Source: Diphasiastrum complanatum | Lineage: Eukaryota > Streptophyta > Lycopodiopsida > Lycopodiales > Lycopodiaceae | Direction of reading: 5' to 3' | NCBI GenBank assembly: GCA_029204225.1 | Contig: CM055094.1 | Span: 8,165,234 to 8,229,233 of the forward strand | Length of the DNA: 64,000 bases | Shown here: positions 45,180-55,269 of the stretch, piece by piece | Layout of the letters: each line of letters opens with the position of its first letter | Position numbering within the stretch: position 1 is the first letter of the stretch | Notes under the pieces: generated by a model | Seen by the model: the letters and a program-made list of their open reading frames with translations, nothing else | What the model was told of the DNA's origin: nothing | The model's database searches: none | Position numbers and translations under genes: made by a program

Positions 45180-46490
45180 AGTCCCAGAAGGATCTCCTAG
45201 AAGATTGACAAGAGAACAAAGAGCATCAGCAAGATTTGTGCCAGACAGCTCAGTTTCTACATCAGAAGAGTTTTGTGGATTCAATGGAGACCCACAAACA
45301 TTCGAGGAAGCGATTGAATGTCCAGAAAAGGACAAATGGATCCAAGCCATGAATGAGGAGATGGAATCCATGAGGAAGAATCAAGTATGGACGTTGTAGC
45401 CATTACCAGATAAGCAAAAGACTGTAAAATACAAGTGGGTTTACAAGCTGAAGTACGGACTGAATGGAGATATTTCTAAATATAAAGCAAGACCTATAGC
45501 AAAGGGGTTTTCTTAGAGATATGGTATTGATTATGCTGAGACCTTCTCTCCTGTCGTGAAACATTCATCCCTACGTTTATTGTTTGCATATGCAGTTACT
45601 TATGATCTTAGGATTCACATCGTGGACAAGAAGACAACCTTCTTGCATGACAAGCTAGACGAGGAAGTCTACATGGATCAACCTCTGGGCTACATTTCGA
45701 ATTCACTTCTTATTCATGCATGCTGAATGCATAGGAGTATCTACGGTCTGAAGCAGTCAGCACGACAATGGTATAAGAGGAAAGATCAAGCCCTCAAGTC
45801 TTTAGGATTCAAGCCACTAGTTGTTGATTCTAATATTTATGTAAGAATAATAGACGGGAAGATCATCATTGTAGCTGTGTATGTGGATGACACTTTGATA
45901 TTCTGCAAAAGTGAAGAGCCTATTGTTGAGGTGAAGTATGACATCTCGAAACATTTTGAGATTGCAGACCTGGGAGAAGCCATATGTTATTTTGGCTTAC
46001 ATATTGACAAGGGCTATGAGGGAGGTAAGTTGTACCTTCATCAGTGTAGATATACCCAGAAAATCCTAGAAGATTTTGGGATGCTGAGTTGCAAGAGAGC
46101 AAATACTCCCATGCTTGTAGGAATAGTCCTAACGAATGAAGATTGTTCAAAGACTGAAGAAGAAAGAGAGTTGATGCAACTTACACCATACACAAAGCTG
46201 ATCGGATTGCTAATGTACCTTGTAGATAACACACATCTTGACATTGCTTATGTCGTGTTCAGGATGTACAAATCCAAGATCAACTCATTGGAAGATCGCG
46301 AAACAAATTTTACAGTACCTCTAATTAATGAAGGACTTTGGTTTGTGTTATTCTCGTGATGCAGGGTTCCAGATACTTTCGCACAGTGATGCTAGCTAGG
46401 CATCTCTCAAGGACGATTGCAAAAGTATCTCAGGCAGGTGCACCATCGTCTTAGGAGCAGTAATTCTTTGGGTCAGCAAGAAGCAGATCA
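45180..46490 (+). pseudogene. Element H reverse transcriptase and start of RNase H
   Basis: RT is nearly complete: KWIQAMNEEMESMRKNQVWT, YKWVYKLKYGLNGD, RYGIDYAETFSPVV, VYMDQPLGY, SIYGLKQSARQWYKR and the intact catalytic box VAVYVDDTLIF (about 45871-45903), then HFEIADLGEAICYFGLHID. Stops lie at 45397, 45514 and 45723. RNase H starts (THLDIAYVVFRM; SHSDAS) and is cut off at about 46490. Confidence 0.88.
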
Positions 46491-47131
46491 AATCGGATTG
46501 GAACTGAATTTTCAGACCTGAAAAGCGGTAGAACGGAATTCTGGAATTCCGCACATGTGAAAATCATAGATTTTCAGTCCTTTTGTTCTCCTTGCTAGTA
46601 GATCCAAAGATAGCAGTGTTATAGCTTAATGGAAAGCTTATGATCTGTACTTTCCATAGATATTGAAATCAAATCAATCTGATGTGTCTAGCAAGAGTTA
46701 TAAGCTCTTAAAGAGGATGGGGATAGGTCCAAAATCCGAGTGACAACATTTTGATTTGATTCAATCTTGCTTTGTTCTGAATCCATTGTTTTGAGCATCC
46801 TACACAAGAAACTGAAGATCAAGACTGAGTTTGAAGTAATGAACACCTTTTGAGCCTTCTGAGCGTCAATTGTGTTTTTCTTTTGATGCATTTTACACGT
46901 GCCAAAAGTAGGATTCAAACTAGCCAAAGTGTCTCAATCCACTTTGTGTGTCTGATCTAGATAACTTGTTTTGTGTATTTGAGAGTCATCTCAAATACAA
47001 TTGCAAGTGTTTCACATAGGAAGGTAGCACATCCTTGAAAATACCTATAGTGAAAGAGAGTAGCAACTTTAAGTCTAATTGGAACAAGCTCAAACCTATC
47101 TCAGTCCAATAACTAAGAAGTCTTCATTAAA
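46491..47131 (+). other. Leader or LTR remnant of another copia element
   Basis: The sequence precedes a gag start at 47132 and contains GCACATGTGAAAA (about 46551), similar to the LTR palindromes here. I cannot place LTR borders or a primer-binding site. Confidence 0.4.
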
Positions 47132-47260
47132 ATGGCATCTCAGGGAGGATATCTTCTAGAAGCCAGTGAAAGACTGAACACTTCTAATTACTCAATTTGG
47201 AAGTTCAGAATGGAGTCTATCTTGATACTCCATTTTGGGCTTTAAACAAGAAAGAATAAC
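47132..47260 (+). pseudogene. Copia gag N-terminal fragment
   Basis: The ATG at 47132 begins a short frame (MASQGGYLLEASERLNTSNY, then SIWKFRMESIL) that is clearly a copia gag start, akin to those at 28533 and 33570. It meets a stop near 47246 and the similarity then ends. Confidence 0.8.
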
Positions 47261-47685
47261 TTCAGCAAGGCCCACTGTCTCTGCTTACAAGCAGAAGAAA
47301 AAGTAAGCAAAAGAAACTAGTAAACAGATTCTAAAAGTGTGGAATTTGTCAACATTTGACACCGTTGCCACTTGAACTCCAATGCATTCTGAATCCATAA
47401 GAACTGCAACATTGTCCCTGTTCAGATCCCTGCAAACAAATGCCCAATCTTTCCACACATCTGAGTTTCTACAAACTGGATAGAGCCACATCAATGGCTA
47501 CATCATTGCCCAAATCTGCTGGCTGATACATTTGCAAATCCGTTGGCTGTCTCATTGTTAGCAAACACACTAACAGAGTTGAACTTTATTCAATGCCAAA
47601 TCCAGATGCTCTTGCAACAATTTTAACACAGAGCTCTCACGCTCCTGTAGACATCCTACAACGGCCTTTTTTCTCCACGTCTCCA
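47261..47685. other. No gene recognised
   Basis: Contains a minus-strand frame of 69 codons (47285-47494) without recognisable domain. Nothing else supports a gene. Confidence 0.35.
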
Positions 47686-48052
47686 CCGAAACCCCTCTGT
47701 GAAATCTCAACCAGAGCCCCTTGTGAAATCTCAACCGGAGCCCCTCTGTGAAATCTCAACCGGAGCTCCTTTGTGACATCTCAACCGGAGCCCCTTGTGA
47801 AATCTCAACCGAAGCCCCTCTGTGAAATTTCAATTGGAGCCCCTGTGAAATCTCAACCGGAGCTCGTTTGTGAGATCTCAACCAGAGCTATCTTTCAAAT
47901 CTCAACCGGAGGCTTTAGCTGAAATCTCAACCGAAGGGTTTTGATCAAATCTCGACCGAAGGAAGCGATCAAATCTCGACTGAAGGGTTTCAATCAAATA
48001 TCGATCGAAGGAAGCGATCAAATCTCGACCGAAGCGTCGCATCAGATCTCGA
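47686..48052 (+). repeat. Minisatellite, 15 units of 23-25 bp
   Basis: Units follow the consensus CCGGAGCCCCTNTGTGAAAT plus CTCAA. The first ten end in CAA; the last five end in CGA and alternate between two inner words, GGGTTTT-type and GGAAGCGATC. No unique spacers occur between units. Confidence 0.93.
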
Positions 48053-48893
48053 TCACCCCAATCCTGCCCTGGTGTCGGGTTTGCAGCAAGTGCCCCCGGC
48101 GGAATGGTATTTGCTTCTTGTTAAATGCCATTTGTGCCATGCTCGGGGGCCTTTTATCTTCTTCTCATCCTCCTAATGTAGTCAAACCTTCGTGGCTTAT
48201 CTGGCAACCGAGTGAGTTCTGGTGGTGCATATCTCTATTTCCTGATCTTCACAACCCCTCACAGCGCATTGCTAACGCTCCAGAGAGAGAGCTTTGCTCA
48301 TTCTTAGGAATATTTTGCTCTCGTAAAGAACCACTGGGAACAAAGTCTCCATACTTCGTATTTCATTGGAGATTGGGAAGTATGGCTTGCTCCCTTCCTT
48401 CCATTGGATAGTTAGCGAGAGTGTAAATCTACCGATGGTTTGTTTTACCAAGAGTTTGAGTTTGTGTGCAAGAGTATGGAGTGCCAACCACCTTAGATGA
48501 TAGTATAACTATGTGCTGCAGCATTTTTCGGGAGTTGTCAGCGCACTGGTAGTAATTTACGATTCCTCTAGCCACATAGCCAAAGTCTTGAATAATAGTG
48601 TGGGTATCCACCAAAATAAATGGTAATTGAGCAAAGAAGGATATTGGTCTACCTTCCTCGTTTATTATTCTTTGGGCCCTCAGTTTGTCCATGTTGACCA
48701 AGGCAGCGGGGCGGCTCGATCCAGAAAGCGTAAAGAGCAGCGTGAAGCATTGGTAAAGGCGCTTCGCGCTTCAATTCTACGTTTCGTCACCATAGGTTCC
48801 TAATCAAGAGCCAGTTCGACGTTGCTGTCTTTGTAGATTGGGGCGCCGAACTTCTTGATCTTCGCGTCTGGTTGGGCAGCGGTTGCCCCTATT
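48053..48893. other. Unassigned region with open frames on both strands
   Basis: The minus-strand frame at 48701-48429 (90 codons) contains GRPISFFAQLPFILVDTH and looks protein-like, but I do not recognise it. The plus-strand frame 47941-48411 starts inside the minisatellite and is probably an artefact. No LTR or terminal repeat is evident. Confidence 0.3.
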
Positions 48894-49590
48894 AAGCTTT
48901 TGGGGAGGGACTGCAAGAAGGCGAGGATATGGTTGGGTTTAGTGTCTTGGCTACTTCCTGTCGTGGAAGGGCTTCAGCTTGTAGTCTAGCCCATTTTACG
49001 AAATTCTAGACTCGAAATATTCTAGACTCAAATTTTTGGACGAATTGGAATATTTGGACGAATTTTTAGAATATTTGGACGAATTTTTCTAGACTCGAAT
49101 TATTCTGGACTCAAATTTTTGGACGAACTCGAAATATACTAGGCTCGAAATATTTTAGACTCGAAATATTCTGGACTCAAATTTTTGGATGAACTGAAAT
49201 ATTTGGACGAACACGAATTTTTCTAGACTCGAATATTTTTGGACGAATTCGAAATATTCTACTAGTAAGCTTTTGGGGAGGGACTGCAAGAAGGCGAGGA
49301 TATGGTTGGGTTTAGCGTCTTGGCTACTTCCTATCGCGGAAGGGCTTCAGCCTGTAGTCTAGTCCATTTTACAAAATTCTAGACTCGAAATATTCTAGAC
49401 TCAAATTTTTGGACGAACTGGAATATTTGGACGAATTTTTAGAATATTTGGACGAATTTTTCGAGACTCAAAATATTCTGGACTCGAAATATTCTAGACT
49501 CAAATTTTTGGACGAACTCGAAATATTCTAGGCTCAAATTTTGGACAAACCCAAATTTTTCTATACTCGAATATTTTTTGGACGAAATCG
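48894..49590 (+). repeat. Tandem duplication of about 373 bp containing a short AT-rich repeat
   Basis: The segment starting AAGCTTTTGGGGAGGGACTG at 48894 recurs at 49267 with few differences. Each copy ends in an array of alternating words of the type TCTAGACTCGAAATATT and TTTTTGGACGAA. Confidence 0.93.
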
Positions 49591-52026
49591 GATACAACTT
49601 TGTAATGTTCTAGAATGTACTGAACACGTATTTTATTCTTGGAACTTCATCCAATATAATTTCAGAATGATATAACTTGCAAAGAATATGTGACAACATT
49701 ACAATGTTTATGTGTTGGTGACAATAGTAATTTTATTTGGAGATTATCTAATATTAAATGAAAACATATTGTAACAGTTTGTAGTTGACAATCAACTTTA
49801 TTATATTATATGTATTGACCCCTTTTCAAGTACCAATATTTTTTGGAATTGCTTGGGTTATTTTTTAGTATGTTATAACCATTTGAGCCACATGAAGCAA
49901 ATAAATCTATATAGATTGATTCTAAATTATTTGCAATATTTTTGTCATATGTAGTACAAATTGAAAATATAATAAAATTATTTTTGAAAGGAACATATAG
50001 AGATGCTTCTACCTACATTTTTGAAGGAGGGTTTTCATAGTGTTGGTGATATCTTTTCGTAACGATGTTGTTTGTCCAATGTAAACTTTTTTGTTTTTGG
50101 TGCATTCTAACTCAATGTAGATGTGAATGTTCTTCATGCCCTTTTTGGTGGAGGTGTGTTTGCATTCAAACAATTTATCTAATGTATATTTTTGTGAAAC
50201 TGGATAGGAGTAAACTTTTGAAAATGAAATAGATAAACAGAGTTTGATTTACCTTTGTAACACTTGTTGATGCTACATCTTCTCTTGTGATAACCTGCAA
50301 ATCGTGCAATAAAGTTAAGTTGAAAATCATTTTCATTTTTTATCATAGAAATATAAAAAACAATGTTCGTTGTACCGTATGTTCTTGTATCTGAGGGGGA
50401 GACTCTATGTGCTATTGTAGGATTGATCATTTGTATTACAGAAGAAAATGTGATCCATTTGTCACGTTGTTTACACATTGATCCACGTGACCAAAGTATT
50501 TATCAAGATCAGCAGCAATTGCATTAGATTCTGCACGAGTCATTCCATTCCAATAGCATTGGAATGTTGTATCCAAAATACAAATTTTTTTACTGTGGAA
50601 TAGGATTTGTTTGAATGATGGTAGATAATGAGAGTAGTGAGCATGAGTCTGTGGTATCAGCCAAGGCAATTCCCACTCTAGTAGTTGTCAGAGAAGTTGC
50701 TCTAATAGCAAGAGCTATGAAGAAGGATAAAACTAGCGATGAGAGAAATGAAACAAGTAAAGAGAGTGATATATTAAATGGAGAAGTGTCTATTTTCAAG
50801 CTAATTCTCACAAGTTGGAGGCTGTCCGGCAACTGCCTATACAGCAATGGAAAGTTGTCAACAGCAATCCCCTGAGCAACACAGAACCTGAGCAACAGCG
50901 ATCCATCTGAAGAGAGCAGCAATCCAGCTGAGCAGTAGAGATTCCAGCCAGTGATGCCACAGCCAGCAATTCTCAAAAAACGACCCTTCACACTCAACGA
51001 TGGTAGCTTTCCAACTAGCCAAGCCAAGCCAACAGCAAGCGCAGCATCCACCTGGAGAGGCACGATGGAGCTATCGCTGGAAAGGGATGGAATCGAGCTA
51101 TCGCTGGAGCATGCGATGCAGCGCCGCTGGAAAGGCACCACCAAAACACACACACACACACACAGCACGACCGAGCAAGCGACGGATCTAATTGGTACAG
51201 ATATTTCTGTGGATCAAATATATTCTAGTAGTTGCTGCTCTTTGAATGATATGTATGTGATTTTTTAGTAGTTGAAAATTGAACCGTGCTACTTCTCTCA
51301 TGTGATAAAGGCTAAAGTTAAGAGTTAAGAGTTAAGATCTGGAGGCTAATATCCATTCTTGTTGTTGCTCGTCAAAGAACGATCTACCCAAGAGACTCAG
51401 GGACACATTCAGCTGAGGACATTTTGGTTGTTAATGCTCTCTAATTGCCAAGCTGCCATAAGAGCACTGCTGGCTAGAGCGCCAACCTTCAATAATTTAG
51501 CAGTAATCAGCTGGATGATCAACGCTTATATCACCTTTGATCCAAGCAATGGAGCGCATACATGCTCTTGTTGCTCATACAATCAAAGGTATGACCATAC
51601 AACACCATACAACACTAGTTAAATTATAGTTGGCTCATCAACTACCTTGGGAGCGATCCTGGCTCAACAATCCATTTGCTCAGATTCGAAGTCCTAGCAG
51701 CTACTGGCCATACATAGATGTCTTTCAATGAAAATTGCACTTCTCTTTTTAATGTTCAAAGGATGTGTTTTGCATCTTAAAAATTAATACAAGAATGTGC
51801 AATTCCCTGCTGCTTGCTGCTGGAAGGTGCGCCACTGCAGATTTCTCACCAGAGTGATGATAAATACAATCCAATCCAGCATTGTTTCTTATCGGCCCCA
51901 CTATTCATCAAATTTTAATTGAAATTCAAGCTCAATTGAAGTGTTAAAGGATTCAGAATGGGTAGCTATCCCATGGAGGACATTAGCCATTGGTGATTTG
52001 GTTCGAGAGTGAGCAGATCATTCTCA

Positions 52027-52028
<2 letters not shown>
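49591..52028. other. No gene recognised (2.4 kb)
   Basis: AT-rich to about 50580, then a more GC-rich stretch (50600-51200) with overlapping open frames on both strands (for example 192 codons on the minus strand, 51168-50590). These encode Ser/Leu-rich, repeat-like peptides and overlap a CA repeat (about 51150-51165). I find no domain, LTR or RNA gene. Confidence 0.45.
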
Positions 52029-52062
<34 letters not shown>

Positions 52063-52081
52063 ACACACACACACACACACA
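52029..52081 (+). repeat. Compound microsatellite (AG)15-(AC)11
   Basis: Pure AG repeat (52029-52058) passes directly into AC repeat (52059-52081). Confidence 0.97.
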
Positions 52082-53387
52082 GTAGACCCGGGTGTGCTAC
52101 ATACTTCAAATGTCATGTCTCAATAAACACACCCAAATAGACACACCAAAAGATGGAAAAATGCCACCTCATCATTAAAAAAAATTGATAACATGAATTT
52201 TTTGTTTTTTGTTTTTTTAAATGATGATGTGAAATTTTATCCTTTTAAAAAACTTTAAAACGGGTAGTAGTTGGCCTTATAAAAAATAGTACCAGTACAA
52301 AATAGCTACAATTGAGCTCATTTTGTTAGACCAACTATTTATTAAGGAATTTGTCAAAGAATTTATGACATTATTTTATAGTATCATCATGTTGGTTTAA
52401 GGAGATAGAAAAAAAAGAGTGCTCAAACTTACTTGCACTTTTTGTGTTTAGTTAGCTTGAAGAATGTTTACTTGGGTTTAATCATGAAATATAGAGCGCA
52501 AACAAATTAACGAGATTTTTTTTTGTTTTGCCAAAAGTTCACAAGTGGTGTAAGAAAATTAAATTTGAAGTGATGTTGTCTACAAACTAAGCTGCATAAG
52601 TTGTGCCCAATGGCTAGGCTTTCTATAACATAGCCAAGTGGGCCACTCAAAGCAAGAGCACACAAGCATTCATCAATGGTCATTCACACTTAATCACTCA
52701 AAACAAACACTTACCATGAAAAAACCAAGTCTCAAAACACATTCAAAGAGTGAGAGAGAGCCCTTGCTCTCAAGTAGAGAGAGAAAGAGAGACTTGCTCT
52801 AGAGTGTAGAGAGAATACATAGTGAAGGGAAAAAACTCAATGTTATCATTCAAAAAACCACTATGTACAATAAGAGAGCACTTCCATATAGGAGTAGCTC
52901 GAGATCTAGCATGATGAATACTTGAACTTGATTGGACCTCATGGATTCCACCTCTCATGATGATTGGACCTCTAGATTCCCACCTCTCTCCATGATTGGA
53001 CCAACTAGCTTGAACCTCACAATATGATTGGCCAAGCACCTCTAAACATGATTGAGCCAACCATTTTGCACCCATCAATAAGATTGGCTTTAGCATCTAA
53101 ACCTCTTAATGTTATTGGGCCATATTTGATTTTGAGATGTGGATTTGGTTGCATACTAGCAAAATTACCAATCCTTACATTTTGTGACAAGGGTCACCAT
53201 CTCACTAGACTCGAGTTGGAGGCCTCTAGACTTTTCAAACTCTACTTGAAAAATATGTACAATGCACTAATGGACATTTGTACATGAAATTGACAAATCA
53301 ATCAAGCTAAATTTTGCCTATTTTTTCCACCCTCCTAAATCAAGAATTTTCTTTCTATTTCCCCGATGACTGGTCAAGGATTATCAA
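52082..53387. other. No gene; probably LTR-like sequence of an unassigned retroelement
   Basis: The interval has GA-rich stretches (about 52750-52800), repeated ATGATTGGACC words (about 52920-53060), and near 53325-53345 a sequence whose complement resembles a polypurine tract. Borders could not be set. Confidence 0.35.
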
Positions 53388-53930
53388 ATGAATTCTCTTC
53401 ACAATCGTGCACTTGGTAATCGTGAAGGCAATTTGTTCAAATTACATGCCAAAGTACCAGTTTATGTTATGATTGCTTCATCTAGAAAAACTCTTGATTC
53501 TATGTTATGGCATCGTCGTCTTGGTCATGTCAATTACTTTGTTCATCTTACATCTATGGCAAGCATCATCGTGCTTCATTTCCAAAAAAAATCACACACT
53601 AGTACTCATCCATTGGAGTTAGTACATACAAAGATTTGTGGTCCAATGAAGACAATCTCTCATGGTGGATCCAAATACTTCATCACTATCATTGATGACT
53701 TTTCTCATTACTGTACAATCTATCTTCTTCATTTAAAATCACAAGCCTTTCATTTCTTTCAAGTCTACAAAGCCTTTATCAATCTCTAAAAATACTAAGT
53801 GTGATAATGGAGGAGAATATTGTTCAAATCTTTTCAAAAATAACTATGCTACAAATGGCATCGTTCGTCAATTTACAGTTCCCTATTTTCCTCAACAAAA
53901 TGGTGCTGTTGAACGTAAAAATCTATGATA
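53388..53930 (+). pseudogene. Copia pre-integrase and integrase fragment
   Basis: NREGNLFKLHAKV, MLWHRRLGHVNY (about 53500), then HPLELVHTKICGPMKTISHGG (about 53606-53668), FITIIDDFSHYCTIYLL, and after a stop and shift CDNGGEYCSNLF (about 53800) and PQQNGAVERKN (about 53890-53925). The zinc CxxC is deleted. The first catalytic Asp is replaced (HTKICG), the other two are present. Similarity ends at about 53925 at the hAT-like element. Confidence 0.85.
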
Positions 53931-53942
53931 TTATATATATAT

Positions 53943-54060
53943 CATAGTGGTTGGTGGTACCGCCGATACCATAATGGTGGTACCGCCAGTATGGTACCAC
54001 CCTGGGATCCGCGGTACCAGGGCGATACCATTTTTTAATATATTTTTTTAATATTTTTTT
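53943..54060. repeat. Left terminal region of the hAT-like element, GGTACC-rich
   Basis: Short palindromic words (GGTACCGCC, GGTACCACC, GGATCCGCGGTACC) are repeated. Inverted counterparts lie at about 58080-58155 and, in copy 1, at 37500-37587 and 37621-37680. Confidence 0.7.
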
Positions 54061-54352
54061 ATTTTAATTATTGCATTATACATAGTAATATAGGTTATAA
54101 AAAATGGGAAAAAAAAGAAAAGGGGTTTTGGGTGTAAAAAAGAAAGGTACAGTACATGGTGCAGGGGATAGGTGCAACAGCACATGGGCACTGTGGGTGA
54201 GCAGACCATGGGGCCAATGGGAGAGCAGCACGGGGGGGAGCAACACATGGGGGCAGGTACAGAGGCACATGGAGGGATGATGGGAATGCACATGGCCGAT
54301 CAGGCTATGGGGATAAATAGGCACTTACAATGCCGTTGTGAGAGGCATTTTC

Positions 54353-54462
54353 AGAGGCTGTGAGAGAGCCAGTGAGAGCCAGTGAGAGAGCCAGCGAGAG
54401 CCAGTGACAGGCTGTGAGAGGCTATTTGAGAGCCAGGGTGCTGTGAGAGGCTGTTCGAGGAC
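54353..54462 (+). repeat. Short degenerate tandem repeat (GTGAGAGCCA type)
   Basis: About ten imperfect copies of GTGAGAGCCA/GCTGTGAGAG lie between the left terminus and the accessory ORF. A decayed form is in copy 1 at about 37075-37135. Confidence 0.8.
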
Positions 54463-54492
54463 CAAAGTGTTGTGAGGAGAAAGTCGATCGAG

Positions 54493-54885
54493 ATGGTAAA
54501 GCGCATACCACCGAAGCCCGAGGGCGAAGCCAAGAGGAAGCTTGAGGAAGATATTCGAAGGCACAACGAAAGTCATCGGAAGCAAGAGGCAGACATTGTA
54601 GAGATGCTGCAACAGACTCGGCAGAGACACCCAGAGTTGCAGATCCATGCCCCCGCTGTGGCCCCTGCCCCCGCTGTCGAGCTGGATTTGGATGAGCAGA
54701 TCGGATTGAACTTCACACGACGGCAGCTCATCATGGTCAGGGAAAGGGCGGCCAGACGTCGAGCTAACCAGGAGGCAGAGCGAGAGCGACAGAACAATGC
54801 ACCTGACGGAGGGCGAGGAGTCGGTGGAGGATCCGTAGGAATGTTTAGAATAGATAAGGTCCAGCCGTATGTAATAGACTGTTGA
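54493..54885 (+). CDS. Accessory ORF of the hAT-like family (130 residues, copy 2)
   Basis: I chose the ATG at 54493 (MVKRIPPKPEGEAKRK) because it corresponds to the start in copy 1; an in-frame ATG 21 bp upstream exists. The charged, probably helical peptide matches copy 1 closely, with an extra Pro/Ala insert (HAPAVAPAPAV) and a longer Gly-rich tail. It lies on the strand opposite to the transposase, in convergent arrangement. No known domain is recognised. Conservation of the frame between two otherwise decayed copies argues for past coding function. Confidence 0.5.
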   Translation: MVKRIPPKPEGEAKRKLEEDIRRHNESHRKQEADIVEMLQQTRQRHPELQIHAPAVAPAPAVELDLDEQIGLNFTRRQLIMVRERAARRRANQEAERERQNNAPDGGRGVGGGSVGMFRIDKVQPYVIDC

Positions 54886-55269
54886 TATTTAATATTATCT
54901 TAATACAACAACTGAATCAATATATAGCGTGTTTTTTGTGCAACGCGAGCCTGGTTTAAATGCAATGTGATACATGTGTTTATAAAATGCTCATGATCGT
55001 GCTATCAGTTTGTTGTGGCATCAAAGATCGGTTTGTAGGTGCATTTCTGTGAAGCTATCATTCTCTTCAATCGAAATTAGTTGAAAATACCATTCACACA
55101 CGCACATAGAATTTGACATAAAATTGAAAATACAACATCACATGTACATAACGACACACGCACAATGTGCGGCAAATAAAGTACGCCAAACACTGAATAT
55201 AATGTGAAAAATGGTCTGAATACAATGGTCGACCGTCTGCTAGAAACAAACTACTAAAACTAAAATAAC

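Larger units (their letters stand above)
41875..46490 (+). mobile_element. Plus-strand copia element H, 3'-truncated
   Basis: 5' LTR (41875-42600), primer-binding site, gag, protease, integrase, RT and the start of RNase H are in copia order. The element ends at about 46490 inside RNase H, so the 3' LTR is missing. All domains carry stops or shifts. Confidence 0.9.

Noticed and set aside
47686-48052. Regularly spaced repeats resembling a CRISPR array
   Set aside because: The whole 23-25 bp unit repeats without unique spacers, and the DNA is from a plant; it is a minisatellite.
48272-48487. 71-codon minus-strand frame
   Set aside because: It overlaps a longer frame on the same strand and a plus-strand frame, with no support for any of them.
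50590-51168. 192-codon minus-strand frame
   Set aside because: Composition is Ser/Leu-rich, it starts in a CA repeat, an equally long set of frames exists on the other strand, and no domain is recognisable.
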